A DNA stretch of 64,000 nucleotides from Anaerolinea sp. (GCA_013822395.1 PNKK01000002.1:62001-126000), one strand, 5' to 3'. Counted from the first letter of the stretch, positions 9,667 through 18,929 are shown. The notes: generated by a model from the letters alone, not told the origin. Made by a program: numbers and translations.

Positions 9667-9711
9667 GCGATTCCCATTCCGGTCGGCCCGAGCTCGACCG
9701 CCAGGCACCCG

Positions 9712-9735
9712 ACGACCCCGCCGGCGCGGGGTCGT
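9712..9735. terminator. Bidirectional hairpin terminator
   Basis: ACGACCCCG and CGGGGTCGT form a perfect nine-base stem around a CCGGCG loop. It lies between the convergent ends of the membrane-protein gene and the MBL-fold gene, where a two-way terminator is expected. The following T-run is weak. Confidence 0.65.
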
Positions 9736-9769
9736 TCGATTCCGGTGCCGTCGGCCGTGGCCCTCGATC

Positions 9770-10327
9770 TCAGTCGCGGACGCGAAACGGCTCGCCGTGA
9801 CCCGGGATGACGATGTCGGCCGCGGCGAGGACCCGCTCGCGGCCGCGCTCGAGGGCAGCCTGGTCCCAGGCCAGCGGGTCGACGACCGGGGTCCGGTCGC
9901 CGCGCCACCAGAGGTGCGTCAGGGCGTACGTCGCGTCGTCAGCCTCGACGATGAGCGTTGCGTCCTCCTCGGTATGCCCGGGCGTCAGCCAGAGCCGGCT
10001 GTGTGGGGCGAAGAGGTGGCCGTCGCCCTCGTGGTCCAGCCAAAGGTCGTCACGATAGCGGGCCCAGAAGTCCACGACCTCGGCGTTCGGAAAGAGCGCG
10101 ATGTTCATGGTGTGATCGGGGTGGTGATGGCTCAGGAAGACGTGGGTGACGGCCTCGGGTGAAACGCCGAGCGCCGCCAGCGGATCGAGGATCGCCCGGC
10201 GCGACGCGACCATCCCGGGGTCGGCCACGATGAGGGCGTCGCCGTCGCGGATCAGGCTGACGGAGCCGCCGACTCGACCGCCGTCGCGGACGTACCCGGC
10301 GTGGAGCAGGTGGACGGCGGTCCGCAT
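9770..10327 (-). CDS. MBL-fold metallohydrolase
   Basis: A short metallo-beta-lactamase-fold protein of 185 residues with the zinc motif HHHPDH near residue 67, LTPGHTEED near 115 and a terminal VIPGHGEPF. It has the compact form seen in MBLAC1-like hydrolases. The ATG at 10327 begins MRTAVHLLHAG. It is divergent from the amidohydrolase, with 49 bases between the starts. A damaged copy of its 5' end is found on the far side of that amidohydrolase (12186-12222). Confidence 0.8.
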   Translation of the reverse strand: MRTAVHLLHAGYVRDGGRVGGSVSLIRDGDALIVADPGMVASRRAILDPLAALGVSPEAVTHVFLSHHHPDHTMNIALFPNAEVVDFWARYRDDLWLDHEGDGHLFAPHSRLWLTPGHTEEDATLIVEADDATYALTHLWWRGDRTPVVDPLAWDQAALERGRERVLAAADIVIPGHGEPFRVRD

Positions 10328-10376
10328 GACGGGATCGTAGCGCCCGGGAGTCGTGGCGGGCCGTAGGATGCTGCCG

Positions 10377-12065
10377 ATGACTTCCTCGATCCAGATCCCC
10401 GATCTCATCCTCCACGGCGGTCGCGTCCGGACGATGAGCCCGGAGGGCACCGTCACCGAAGCCGTCGCGATCGTCGGCGACCGGATCGTCGCGCTCGGCG
10501 CGGATCAGGACGTGCTGGCCCGTCGCGGCCTGCGGACCCGGCTGGTGGACCTCCGCGGCCGGTCGGTCGTGCCCGGCTTCACCGACGCCCACACGCACCC
10601 TGTCTCGGGCGGGCTCCGCCACGTGGAGTGCGACCTCGACCGATTCGACACGGAGGCCGGCTATCTCGCCGCGGTCGCTGCGTACGCCGCGGCGCATCCG
10701 GAGCACGAGTGGATCGTCGGCGACGGCTGGTCGATGGAGACCTTCCCCGGCGGGATCCCGCGGCGCGAGGCGCTCGACGGGGTGGTTCCCGACCGGCCGG
10801 TCCTCCTGTCCAACCGGGACGGCCATGGGGCGTGGGTGAACAGCCGCGCCCTGGAGCTCGCCGGGATCACGGCCGGGACGCCGGATCCTCAGCTCGGCCG
10901 GATCGAGCGCGACCCCGACGGGACGCCGGTGGGCACGCTCCAGGAGGCGGCGATGTCGCTCGTGGAGCGGCTCATCCCGCCCCACGACGGGGAGACCCTG
11001 GAACAGGCGATCCTCGATGCGCAGGCAGAGTTGCACGCCCTCGGAATCGTCGGCTGGCAGGACGCGAACGTCCGTCCGGCGGCGTTGGCCGCGTACCGGG
11101 CCGTCGCGGAACGCGGGGCGCTCACCGCGCGCGTGGTGCTTGCGCTCGGGGCCGACGATCTCGATGCCTTCGGCGGGATCGACGGGCTGGTCGCCGTCCG
11201 CGAGGCGGTCGCCGCGGCGGCGCGGAAGTCCCCGGCCGGCGCTCCGGGGCCGGCACGGCTGACGGCTTCGGCCGTGAAGTTCTTCGTCGACGGCGTTCTC
11301 GAGAACCGGACCGGCGCGTTACTGCAGCCGTACCTGGACACCGACGGGCGCCCAACCGGCGAGACCGGGATCTCGAACCGGGACCCGGGGGAGCTGAACC
11401 GGCTGGCCGTCGAGCTCGACGCGCGCGGCTTCCAGCTCCATTACCACGCGATCGGCGACCGGGCCGTCCGCGAGGCGCTCGACGCGATCGAGGCGGCACG
11501 ACGCTCGAACGGACCGCGAGATGCGCGCCACCACATCGCCCACATCCAGCTCATTCACCCCGACGATCTGCCGCGGTTCGCGGAGCTGGATGCGGTGGCG
11601 AACGCCCAGCCGCTGTGGGCCGTCCACGAGGCGCAGATGGACGAGCTCACGATCCCGATCCTCGGGCCGGAGCGGGCGGCGTGGCAGTACCCGTTCGGGT
11701 CGCTGCTCCGGGCGGGGGGGCGGCTTGCGTTCGGGTCGGACTGGACCGTGAGCACCGCCGATCCCTTCCCCCAGATCGAAGTCGCCGTCCGGCGAATCTG
11801 GCCGGGGAACCGGGACGCCGAGCCATTCCTGCCCTCGGAGCGAATCTCCCTCGAGGAGGCGTTCCGCGCCGCGACGGTCGGCTCGGCGTTCGTGAACCGC
11901 CAGGACGAGGCTGGCTGGCTGGGCGTCGGTCGGCTGGCCGATCTCGCGGTGCTGGACCGGGACATCGACGCCCCCGATGGCGGCCCGATCGGCGACACGC
12001 GCGTCGTGGCGGCGACGGTCGGCGGCAAGCTCGTGTTCGAGTCGCCAGCCCTCGAGGCCGGCTGA
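10377..12065 (+). CDS. Metal-dependent amidohydrolase (YtcJ-like)
   Basis: A 562-residue amidohydrolase-superfamily protein. After the N-terminal beta domain (LILHGGRVRTM), the first metal motif DAHTHP appears near residue 70. HYHAIGD (about 360), HIAHIQLI (about 390) and FGSDWTV (about 455) supply later ligands. The closing LADLAVLDRDI strand is typical of YtcJ-type imidases and amidases. The ATG at 10377 is preferred, with AGGA eight bases before. A hairpin follows the stop. Substrate unknown, cytoplasmic. Confidence 0.82.
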   Translation: MTSSIQIPDLILHGGRVRTMSPEGTVTEAVAIVGDRIVALGADQDVLARRGLRTRLVDLRGRSVVPGFTDAHTHPVSGGLRHVECDLDRFDTEAGYLAAVAAYAAAHPEHEWIVGDGWSMETFPGGIPRREALDGVVPDRPVLLSNRDGHGAWVNSRALELAGITAGTPDPQLGRIERDPDGTPVGTLQEAAMSLVERLIPPHDGETLEQAILDAQAELHALGIVGWQDANVRPAALAAYRAVAERGALTARVVLALGADDLDAFGGIDGLVAVREAVAAAARKSPAGAPGPARLTASAVKFFVDGVLENRTGALLQPYLDTDGRPTGETGISNRDPGELNRLAVELDARGFQLHYHAIGDRAVREALDAIEAARRSNGPRDARHHIAHIQLIHPDDLPRFAELDAVANAQPLWAVHEAQMDELTIPILGPERAAWQYPFGSLLRAGGRLAFGSDWTVSTADPFPQIEVAVRRIWPGNRDAEPFLPSERISLEEAFRAATVGSAFVNRQDEAGWLGVGRLADLAVLDRDIDAPDGGPIGDTRVVAATVGGKLVFESPALEAG

Positions 12066-12077
12066 GCGATCGGGTAG

Positions 12078-12098
12078 GGGGCGGCGTCACACCGCCCC
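12078..12098 (+). terminator. Hairpin terminator after the amidohydrolase
   Basis: GGGGCGG and CCGCCCC pair across a seven-base loop, 13 bases after the amidohydrolase stop. No clear T-run follows. Confidence 0.55.
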
Positions 12099-12185
12099 TC
12101 CCACACCACCGGACGCGCGGGCCCGCATCCGGCGGTTCGTCAGCGCCCCCCGAGGCGACGAGCTCGATCGCCAAAGCCGACCAGA

Positions 12186-12222
12186 CCGAGCCCGCGTGGA
12201 GCAGGTGGACGGTCGTGGTCAT
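12186..12222 (-). pseudogene. Remnant of a second MBL-fold gene (5' end only)
   Basis: On the minus strand this segment reads MTTTVHLLHAGSV, nearly the same as the MRTAVHLLHAGYV start of the MBL gene at 10327. The two DNA segments share the 19-mer GCGTGGAGCAGGTGGACGG. The frame then loses similarity and runs into unrelated sequence. It looks like a decayed duplicate left beside the amidohydrolase. The rest of 12,099-12,298 contains no gene I can support. Confidence 0.6.
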
Positions 12223-12298
12223 CTGGGAACTCCTCCAGGCGGTGGGGCCCCGAGCCGCACCCTCAATGGGACAACGGATCCGGGGAATGAGCGATGGG

Positions 12299-13003
12299 TC
12301 AGCTGAACGTGGCGCGGGCTATCGCACCGGTCCCGGGCCCGGCCCGTGCAACCTCCGACCCATCCGCGCCCCAGATGCCCGAGCGGCCGGCGGCCTGATC
12401 GTATCCCCCGCCGGTCGACCCCGCGAAACTGGCGATCGCGACCCAGACCCCGAGGTCGGTGGCGACGCGGCGGGCGCGCGCCTCCGGGACGGCAACGTCG
12501 GCGGCCGCCTCGAGGACGCCGGCGACGTAGGCGTCGATCCCCAGGCCGGCCGTGTCCGATGCGTGCTCTGGGATTCCGGTGTCGCGGCAGATCGCGAGGC
12601 CCAGGCGCCAACCGTCGACGTCGATGACGGCGGGCCCGTTGCCGGGGCTGAACCGGTCGGCTTCCGCCCCGCCCAGCCACAGCTTGCGGTAGGCCAGGCT
12701 GGCGCCCGCGTCATCGATGGCCAGCATCGCGATGTGGGACCGGCCGGCCTCGCCCTCCACGGGAGCGCCGACGAGCGCCAGCGACCCCGTCTCGGCGCAG
12801 GCTTCGACGATGGGCGCGATTCTCGGATCGGTGAGGCTGACCGCCGGGGCATCCAGCTCGTAGCCCGTGAGCGAGAGCTCCGGAAAGACCACCACCCGAG
12901 CATCCGCCGCGCGAACGATCGCCGCGTGCGTCGCCGCGTTCGCCGCGACGTCGTACGGCACGCACGGCGGCTGGGCAACGGCGATGGTCAGCGGCTCGCG
13001 CAT
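12299..13003 (-). CDS. Carbon-nitrogen hydrolase (nitrilase superfamily)
   Basis: A 234-residue nitrilase-superfamily protein with the Glu-Lys-Cys triad in place: FPELSLTGYE near residue 42, YRKLWLG near 105 and ICRDTGIPE near 140. Enzymes of this fold hydrolyse amides or N-carbamoyl compounds. It is a little shorter than the usual 260-280 residues, mostly at the C terminus. The start at 13003 (MREPLTIAVAQPP) sits directly before the first strand. Confidence 0.8.
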   Translation of the reverse strand: MREPLTIAVAQPPCVPYDVAANAATHAAIVRAADARVVVFPELSLTGYELDAPAVSLTDPRIAPIVEACAETGSLALVGAPVEGEAGRSHIAMLAIDDAGASLAYRKLWLGGAEADRFSPGNGPAVIDVDGWRLGLAICRDTGIPEHASDTAGLGIDAYVAGVLEAAADVAVPEARARRVATDLGVWVAIASFAGSTGGGYDQAAGRSGIWGADGSEVARAGPGTGAIARATFS

Positions 13004-13093
13004 CGGCAATCCCCACTCTCGGCGACCGACCGGGCCGGCCCCCGGAGGGTCGATCATAGGCACGTGGAGCCCGCTCGTGACTTGGCGGTCGCT

Positions 13094-13813
13094 TCAATCC
13101 GACGAGGCGGAATCGCGATCCGCGGCAAGGTCGGCGGGGCGGTCGATGTCGGCGATGGTGGCGGCCACGGGATCCAGGCTGAGCCAGACGGGCGCGGGGA
13201 TCGAGGCGACGACGAGGTCGCGGAGCAGGTCGCGGAGGGAGCGGCCGCCACGATCGAGGATTTCGTCGGCGACCGCGCGGGCGACCCGGGCATCGAGCGC
13301 CATCGGCAGCGGCTGGAGCCGCCCGGGGACCTCGAGAACGGCGGCGCCGCGACCCGGTCCGACGGTCACCACGAGGCGATGGAGGACGGCCGGGACCATC
13401 CGGGGCATGTCCCCGCCGGCGACGAGGGCCGTGGGTGTTTCGACGTTGGCGAGTGCGGCCACGAGGCCCACGAGCGGGCCGCCGAACGGCTCCGGATCGT
13501 GGACGACTCGAACGCGGGTCGCGAGCTCGCCTGGGATCGGCGGTTCGACGCCGGGCGCGGCCACGACCAGGATCCGGCTCGCCACGGTGGCGACGGCCTC
13601 GATGGCGTGGTGGAGGAGCGGTCGGCCGTCGAGATCGACCGCCAGCTTGTCCGACCCGAAGCGGGACGAGCGCCCTCCGGCGAGGAGAATCCCGGTGACA
13701 CCGTCGAGCAGGAATGCACGACGAGCGGGCAGCGGAGCGTCGCGGGGGGTGACGATGGTATCGGCCCGCCGTCCCGCCGTATCGAGACCTGCGCCGCCAC
13801 ATCGCCGATTCAT
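13094..13813 (-). CDS. mobA: MobA-like nucleotidyltransferase
   Basis: About 239 residues of the MobA/GT-A nucleotidyltransferase type. It has GILLAGGRSSRFGSDK, the nucleotide-binding loop with the conserved lysine, then VAGGDMPRM with the metal-binding aspartate. In molybdenum cofactor synthesis MobA joins GMP to molybdopterin. Other members handle CTP or other sugars, so the symbol is provisional. The start is uncertain because about 45 residues precede the first strand. A Mo-cofactor role next to selenocysteine genes would fit formate dehydrogenase biology, but no such enzyme is in the window. Confidence 0.68.
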   Translation of the reverse strand: MNRRCGGAGLDTAGRRADTIVTPRDAPLPARRAFLLDGVTGILLAGGRSSRFGSDKLAVDLDGRPLLHHAIEAVATVASRILVVAAPGVEPPIPGELATRVRVVHDPEPFGGPLVGLVAALANVETPTALVAGGDMPRMVPAVLHRLVVTVGPGRGAAVLEVPGRLQPLPMALDARVARAVADEILDRGGRSLRDLLRDLVVASIPAPVWLSLDPVAATIADIDRPADLAADRDSASSD

Positions 13814-14043
13814 TGCAGCGGGAGCAAAGGGCAGGATCGCCGTTGCATCGAGTGCAACCAACTCCCGATTCCGGACCCGGTCGGCGTCGTTCGTTGCATC
13901 GGATGCCAAGAACGGGCGACCGAGGGGCCCGGGGGTGCTCGCCGAATGCCGAACCGAGGGCCATCGTGGCAGCAGATGCAAGAAACCGACGAGTTGCCGG
14001 GTGGACGACCGGTCGACCTCGAAGTTGGTTGCACCGGGTGCAA
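13813..14043. repeat. Cluster of TTGCA...TGCAA dyad repeats
   Basis: The spacer between selB and the mobA-like gene holds four related 15-mers: TTGCAGCGGGAGCAA (13813), TTGCATCGAGTGCAA (13843), TTGCATCGGATGCCA (13894) and TTGCACCGGGTGCAA (14029). The last is a dyad with seven-base arms. The spacing is irregular (30, 51 and 135 bases). No gene explains the spacer. The repeats could be operator sites or a small intergenic palindrome family. Confidence 0.6.
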
Positions 14044-14082
14044 CGGCCGGTCGCCGGGCCGGCAACCGGGGGCGGACCGGGG

Positions 14083-16062
14083 TCACGGGGGACCTCCCGG
14101 CTCGCGTGGCGCGCGCGGACCCAGGACGTGGCCTGCCGGGGTTCGAGCCAGGATTCCGCGCCGGTTGAGATCCTCGAGGAGCGGCATGACGACCCGCCGG
14201 CTCGTCCCGGTCGCGTCACGGAGCACGGCCGGCGCCAGCGGTCCCCGGCGTGCCAACGCGACGGCCGTGCCCATGAGACGGTCGAACGCCGGCGCGGCCC
14301 AGGCCAGGTCGGCCTCAACTCTGACGATCCGCCCCCCATCCGCGAGGACGCGGATCCCCTCCGGTGGGCAGCCGGCGGCCCGAGCGGCATCCGCGAGGTC
14401 CGGCGGCGCGGGCACGTCGAGCAGGGCGACGAGGCGGTCCATCGCGGCAGTGAGCGCCGGCGGCGGACCGGCGTCGCGCGCGGGATCGCGGAGGCGGTCG
14501 CCATCGCGAACGACCCGGCGGCGCGCCACCAGATCCTCGATGACGACCCCGATCGCGGCATCGACGGCATCGGCGTCCTCACGGCGGATCTGGACGAGGC
14601 GCCGAAGTGCCGTCCGGAGCACGGGCCGGAGCGTCGCCAACGGAAGGCCTGACTCGATCGGATGGTCGCGATGGAACGCCTCCACCACCCCCAGGGCCGC
14701 GGCCTCCAGGACGTCCCGAACGTCGGGCGCCAGCACGAGACCGTGGCCCATCGTGGGGAGCTCGGTCCGTGGACGTGCCAATGTGACCGTGACGGCCGCG
14801 ACGGCGCGCTCGGTCACCGCCCCGTGCAGCCCGACGAGCGCGTCGGCGGCCACGTCGACGTCACCCTCGCCGACGGCCGCGGCCAGGGCGGCCAGTCGCT
14901 CCGGCGTGGCCCGTCGCCGCACGGCCCCCGAGGCGGGCCGCGGGTCCAGCACGATCAGGCCCGCCGCCACGTCGCCCGGCGAGGGCCGCCGGAGCACCCC
15001 CCGATCGCCGCTGAACGTCGCGACCGGCTCCGCGAGGCGGAGGATCGAGCAGACACGGCCATCCGGCAGCTCGACGCCCTCGCGCCCGCGGCGGCCGACC
15101 GTCCCGTCCACCTGCGCCGTCCCGAGGTGCAGTCGGACATGCGCACCGTCCGCCGGCGGCCAGCCCCGGCGGCCGTCCCTCGGGCCGGGAGCGCCGAGAT
15201 CCGCCGGGCGCGACAGCGCCACGAGGAGCCGGCTGGAGGCCGTGATGCCCGGCCCCGACGTGAGAACGGCGCTGCGCGCCAGGCGGTCGAGCTCCACGCC
15301 TGCCAGGTTCACCGCTGTCCGGCCGCCCGCCGCGGCTTCGACCGCGCCATGGTGGACCTGGAGGCCCCGAACTCGGACATCGAGCCCGCCCGGCTCGAGC
15401 CTGAGGACGTCGCCCGTTCGGATCTCGCCGCCGCGAAGCGACCCGGTCACCACCGCGCCCCGCCCTCGGACGGCGAACGCGCGATCGATCGCGAGTCGCC
15501 GCGGTCCCGCCGGGAGCGTCGACGTCCGAACAGCGACGCGATCCCGGAGCCGGATGACCGCGTCGCGAACCGCCGCGATCCCCTCCCCGCTCGTCGCCGA
15601 GGCGACGAGGATCGGCCCCCCCGCGAGCGAGGTTCGTGCCAGGAGCTCGGCCACGGTACGTGCGACCTCGGCCGCCCGCTCCTCCCCCGCGACGTCAACC
15701 TTCGTCACGACGGCGAGGCCGTCCCGGATTCCCAGCGCGTCGAGGAGCTCGAGGTGCTCCAGCGTCTGCGCCCGCGGTCCATCATCCGCCGCCACGACGA
15801 GCATCGCCGCGTCGATCTCGCCCGCGCCGACGAGCATGTTGCCGATCAGCGCGTCGTGACCCGGCACGTCGACGAAGTCGATCGAGGTCCCGTCCTCGAG
15901 ATCGAGGTGCGCATACCCGACGTCGATCGTCATCCCCCGCCGCTTCTCCTCGGGGAGGCGATCGGCGTCAATCCCGGTCAGGGCGCGCAGGAGCGTCGTC
16001 TTACCGTGGTCGATGTGCCCAGCCGTGCCGACGACGACGGTCATCGGCCGCTCAGCGGTCAT
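14083..16062 (-). CDS. selB: Selenocysteine-specific elongation factor SelB
   Basis: A 659-residue translational GTPase. GTP-binding motifs are GHIDHGKTT (about 15-23), DVPGHD (about 65) and TKVD (about 121). They are followed by the EF-Tu-like beta domains and a C-terminal winged-helix region (for example [24 protein letters not shown]) that in SelB binds the SECIS hairpin of selenoprotein mRNAs. It delivers Sec-tRNA-Sec to recoded UGA codons. Its start overlaps the selA stop by about eleven bases, and selC lies just upstream of selA, so the three form one module. Confidence 0.93.
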   Translation of the reverse strand: MTAERPMTVVVGTAGHIDHGKTTLLRALTGIDADRLPEEKRRGMTIDVGYAHLDLEDGTSIDFVDVPGHDALIGNMLVGAGEIDAAMLVVAADDGPRAQTLEHLELLDALGIRDGLAVVTKVDVAGEERAAEVARTVAELLARTSLAGGPILVASATSGEGIAAVRDAVIRLRDRVAVRTSTLPAGPRRLAIDRAFAVRGRGAVVTGSLRGGEIRTGDVLRLEPGGLDVRVRGLQVHHGAVEAAAGGRTAVNLAGVELDRLARSAVLTSGPGITASSRLLVALSRPADLGAPGPRDGRRGWPPADGAHVRLHLGTAQVDGTVGRRGREGVELPDGRVCSILRLAEPVATFSGDRGVLRRPSPGDVAAGLIVLDPRPASGAVRRRATPERLAALAAAVGEGDVDVAADALVGLHGAVTERAVAAVTVTLARPRTELPTMGHGLVLAPDVRDVLEAAALGVVEAFHRDHPIESGLPLATLRPVLRTALRRLVQIRREDADAVDAAIGVVIEDLVARRRVVRDGDRLRDPARDAGPPPALTAAMDRLVALLDVPAPPDLADAARAAGCPPEGIRVLADGGRIVRVEADLAWAAPAFDRLMGTAVALARRGPLAPAVLRDATGTSRRVVMPLLEDLNRRGILARTPAGHVLGPRAPREPGGPP

Positions 16063-17473
16063 CGGCGGGTCGGCGTGCGAGGGCGCACGCCACGGCTCCC
16101 GCGAGCGCGGCGTCGTCCTCGGGTGGAACCGTCCGGAGGTCGATGACCACTCGATCCCGCTCGATTCGGGCGATCACGCACGGATCGCCGGCGCGAAGGC
16201 GGGCGAGGAGATCCGTTGCGGCGCGGCCAGCCGCTGCCCCCAGCGCGACACCTCGGGAAGGCAGCGTCTCGCCCGGAACGGATCCCCCTCCTACGGTCGA
16301 CTCGAGCTCGATGCCCTCGGCCGATCCCTCGGAGAGCGTGACCAGAAGCGCCTCGGACCGCCGTCGCAGGTCATCGACCGGCGTGGCGAGCATCCGCCAG
16401 ACGGGGATCTCGGTCATCGCTCGTCCGGCGCGGTAGAGCGCGAGCGTGGCCGCGACCGCCGCGAGGATCGTCTTGTCCGGGCGCATCGCCCGCGCCAGCG
16501 GGTCCTTCCGGAGCCGCGCGATCGGATCGTGCCGGCCCACGATCAGCCCGGCCTGCGGGCCGCCGACGAGCTTGTCGCCGGAGAACGTGACGAGGTCCGC
16601 CCCGGCTGCGAGCCGCTCGCGTGGGGTCGGCTCGTGGGCGAGGCCCACCCGCTCCGTCGGGAGGAGCGCGCCACTCCCGAGATCGTCGATCACGATCGCG
16701 CCGTGCCGATGCGTGACCTCGGCGAGCGCCGCCAGATCCGGCGACTCCACGAAGCCCGCCTGCACGAAGTTCGAGGGATGGACCCGGAGGACGATGCGGA
16801 TGCGAGCCTTCGGGTCGGCGAGGGCCGCCTCGAAGTCGGCGACGCGGGTCCGGTTCGTGGTTCCGACCTCGACCAGGCGGACGCCGGCTCGGCGCAGGAT
16901 CTCCGGGATCCGCACGCCGCCGCCGATCTCCACGAGCTCCCCGCGCGAGACGGCCACGCCTCCCCCGCGCCCCGTCAACCCGACGGCGAGGGCGACCGCC
17001 GCCGCGTTGTTCGTGACGACGAGGGCATCCTCGGCGCCGGTCAGCGCCACGAGATGATCCTCGGCGGCGCGGTACCTGACGCCGCGGCGTCCGGTGGCCC
17101 GGTCCAGCTCGAGGAGGATGGAGCCCTCGGCCGCCCGCCGGGCGGCCTCGCTTGCAGCACGAGGCCACGCGGCCCGACCGAGGTTGGTGTGGATGATCAC
17201 CCCGGTGGCGTTGATGACCCTCGTGGGGCCCGCGTCCGGCACTCGCCCGGCGCCGACGGACCCATCGAAGGCTTCGAGCGTCGCCACCGTCGCCGCCCCG
17301 AGCGCGGCGACGTCCCGCGGCGCCCCCCCGGATGCCAGCCGCGCCCGCTCCCCGTCCACGACCTCGCGTGCGACCGCGAGCACGGCGTCCGGATCCCGGT
17401 CGCCGGCGGCCCGTCGCGCCACAGCGAGCACCCGCTCGACGCTCGGCGGCCTCGGCCGGTCGCTCGCGGACAC
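16052..17473 (-). CDS. selA: L-seryl-tRNA(Sec) selenium transferase
   Basis: A 473-residue SelA. It has [17 protein letters not shown] near residue 80, the GTTNRTR block, and the PLP-binding lysine in [14 protein letters not shown] near 290. SelA converts Ser-tRNA-Sec to Sec-tRNA-Sec with selenophosphate. The GTG at 17473 is chosen because the longer frame in the track runs through the tRNA-Sec gene and GGAGG lies four bases before the GTG. Transcribed away from the prophage, together with selC and selB. Confidence 0.93.
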   Translation of the reverse strand: MSASDRPRPPSVERVLAVARRAAGDRDPDAVLAVAREVVDGERARLASGGAPRDVAALGAATVATLEAFDGSVGAGRVPDAGPTRVINATGVIIHTNLGRAAWPRAASEAARRAAEGSILLELDRATGRRGVRYRAAEDHLVALTGAEDALVVTNNAAAVALAVGLTGRGGGVAVSRGELVEIGGGVRIPEILRRAGVRLVEVGTTNRTRVADFEAALADPKARIRIVLRVHPSNFVQAGFVESPDLAALAEVTHRHGAIVIDDLGSGALLPTERVGLAHEPTPRERLAAGADLVTFSGDKLVGGPQAGLIVGRHDPIARLRKDPLARAMRPDKTILAAVAATLALYRAGRAMTEIPVWRMLATPVDDLRRRSEALLVTLSEGSAEGIELESTVGGGSVPGETLPSRGVALGAAAGRAATDLLARLRAGDPCVIARIERDRVVIDLRTVPPEDDAALAGAVACALARRPADDR

Positions 17474-17497
17474 TCGCCCTCCTCGTCTCGATGCTGC

Positions 17498-17594
17498 TGG
17501 CGGGAGCGCATGGGAGTCGAACCCACCGCGCGACGCCGGGCGCCGCGCCACCGGTTTTGAAGACCGGGAGGCCCACCGGGACCCACCCGCTCCC
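17498..17594 (-). tRNA. selC: tRNA-Sec (anticodon UCA)
   Basis: A 97-base minus-strand tRNA with acceptor ends GGGAGCG/CGCTCCC, discriminator G and an encoded CCA. The anticodon loop CTTCAAA gives UCA. There is a long GC-rich variable arm, and the T arm is TGGGTTCGACTCCCA. The long variable arm and UCA anticodon identify selenocysteine tRNA, in agreement with selA and selB directly downstream. Its 5' end faces the prophage integrase and touches the palindrome CACGATCGTG (17594-17603). Confidence 0.95.
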
Positions 17595-17607
17595 ACGATC
17601 GTGAAAC

Positions 17608-17623
17608 GGGCTCCCAGGAGCCC
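17608..17623 (-). terminator. Hairpin after the integrase, before selC
   Basis: On the minus strand GGGCTCC TG GGAGCCC follows the integrase stop directly and is followed by GTTTC. It can act as an intrinsic terminator for the prophage integrase. Only 13 bases remain between it and the first base of tRNA-Sec. Confidence 0.65.
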
Positions 17624-18760
17624 CTACGGGACCTGATCGCCCCCCATTCTGCTGCGCGTTCTGCTGCGCGCCAACATCGCCTCCACGCCGCCAGCCACCT
17701 CTCGCAGCCGCTCCGCGACGGGGTGGGAGTAGGTGTCCGAGGTGAGGGCGATGGTGGAGTGGCCGAGCATCTGCTTCACGTCCTCCAGACTGTGCCCCGC
17801 GGCGAGCATGAGGGTCGCCGCGGTGTGCCGCAGGTCGTGGAAGCGGACACGCGGCAGGCCAAGGCGGTCGAGCGTCGCGTGCCACTCCAGGCTCAGTTCT
17901 CGGCGGTGCAGCGGCATCCCCCGCTGGGAGGTGAACACGAGGCCCTCCGGGGCGCCGTTCCGCTCCGCGGCCTGGCGGAGCCGGTGCGCGTGCAGGGCCT
18001 CCACCGCAATGGGGGTCAGGGGGATGACGTGGCGCGAGCCGGCCGTCTTGGGCGCCACCAGCCGCCACTCACCCGCGACCCGGGCGAGGGCACGCTCGAC
18101 CCGCATCGTCGCCCCGTCCAGATCGAGCTCTGTCCAGGCGAGCCCCAGGAGCTCCGACTGTCGCTGGCCGCTGGTGACGGCCAGGGTCCAGAGGGCGTGG
18201 AGCCGATCCTCTCGACTGCCCTCGATAAGGGCCGCGGCCTGATCCGCCGTCAGCGTGGAGAGCGAAGGCTTCTCCACCCGTGGGGACCGCGAGAGGGCGG
18301 CCACGTTGCGCGCCACGAGGCCGTGGCGCATCGCGTCGTTGAGGGCGTTGCGCAGGACCGCGCGATGGTGAGCCACGGTCCGCGGCGCCGCCTGGAGGGA
18401 GCGGAGGTAGTCGTTGACGGCGAACACCGAGAGGGTGGAGAGCCGCTGTCGGCCCAGCTCCGCGGTCAGGTGGCGGACGATAAGGAGGTAGTGCTCGTAG
18501 GTCCGGGGCCGCACGGTCGGCCGGATGTCAGCGAGCCACCTCGCGAGGTAGCTGCCAAGGCTGTAGTTGCCCCGCGGGTCGAGCCCGGCGTCGCGCGCCC
18601 GAAGCAGCTCGACCAGCTTCGCCTTCGCCTCCTTCTCGGTCGCGGCGTAGGCGGTGCGCCGACCGTAGGGCGTGGACACAGCGGCGACCCAGCACCTCGT
18701 CGTCCGCGTCTTGCGCCGGATGGTCCGCCCGTAGATGCTGCCCTCGTGGTGACCGCGCAT
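17624..18760 (-). CDS. int: Prophage tyrosine recombinase (integrase)
   Basis: A 378-residue tyrosine integrase. It has an N-terminal arm-binding region (GSIYGRTIRRK), a core-binding SAM-like domain (about 70-150) and a catalytic domain with R in SGQRQSELLGL, then HDLRHTAATLML (H-x-x-R), GHSTIALTSDTYSH and the tyrosine nucleophile. It catalyses site-specific integration and excision. It ends 30 bases from tRNA-Sec, so selC or its flank is the likely attachment site. Its start lies inside an overlapping HTH frame. Confidence 0.93.
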   Translation of the reverse strand: MRGHHEGSIYGRTIRRKTRTTRCWVAAVSTPYGRRTAYAATEKEAKAKLVELLRARDAGLDPRGNYSLGSYLARWLADIRPTVRPRTYEHYLLIVRHLTAELGRQRLSTLSVFAVNDYLRSLQAAPRTVAHHRAVLRNALNDAMRHGLVARNVAALSRSPRVEKPSLSTLTADQAAALIEGSREDRLHALWTLAVTSGQRQSELLGLAWTELDLDGATMRVERALARVAGEWRLVAPKTAGSRHVIPLTPIAVEALHAHRLRQAAERNGAPEGLVFTSQRGMPLHRRELSLEWHATLDRLGLPRVRFHDLRHTAATLMLAAGHSLEDVKQMLGHSTIALTSDTYSHPVAERLREVAGGVEAMLARSRTRSRMGGDQVP

Positions 18761-18929
18761 CGCCGGAGAGTCTACTCCGGGCGAGGAACTCGTCGAGGTC
18801 GCGGTCGCTCACGCGCACCGCGCGCCCCAGGCGGTAGTGGGCCAGGTCCCCCGAGGCGCAGCGCGCCCGGACGAACTTGGGGCTCATCCCCAGCCGTCGG
18901 GCGGCGTCGGCGACGGTCAGCAGGGTCAC
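18528..18929 (-). CDS. Excisionase-like HTH protein
   Basis: The first 55 residues (MTLLTVADAARRLGMSPKFV ... DLDEFLARSRL) form the MerR-like winged helix-turn-helix of phage excisionases. The frame then continues for about 78 codons out of frame over the 5' end of the integrase gene. That part has no recognisable fold and is probably a by-product of the overlap. The GTG start is preceded by AAGGAC, and an extended -10 (TGGTAATCT) lies seven bases before it. Role inferred: directionality factor or repressor for the integrase. Confidence 0.75.
   Translation of the reverse strand: MTLLTVADAARRLGMSPKFVRARCASGDLAHYRLGRAVRVSDRDLDEFLARSRLSGDARSPRGQHLRADHPAQDADDEVLGRRCVHALRSAHRLRRDREGGEGEAGRAASGARRRARPAGQLQPWQLPREVAR

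Noticed and set aside
13842-13920. CxxCN-like cysteine motifs in shadow frames of the selB-mobA spacer
   Set aside because: They arise from the TTGCA dyad repeats in several frames and lie in no supported gene.
13813-14043. CRISPR-like array
   Set aside because: Only four degenerate units at irregular spacing, with no cas genes in the window.
10628-15859. 1743-codon plus-strand frame
   Set aside because: Arg/Gly/Pro-rich shadow of the amidohydrolase and of minus-strand nitrilase, mobA and selB. High GC gives long false frames here.
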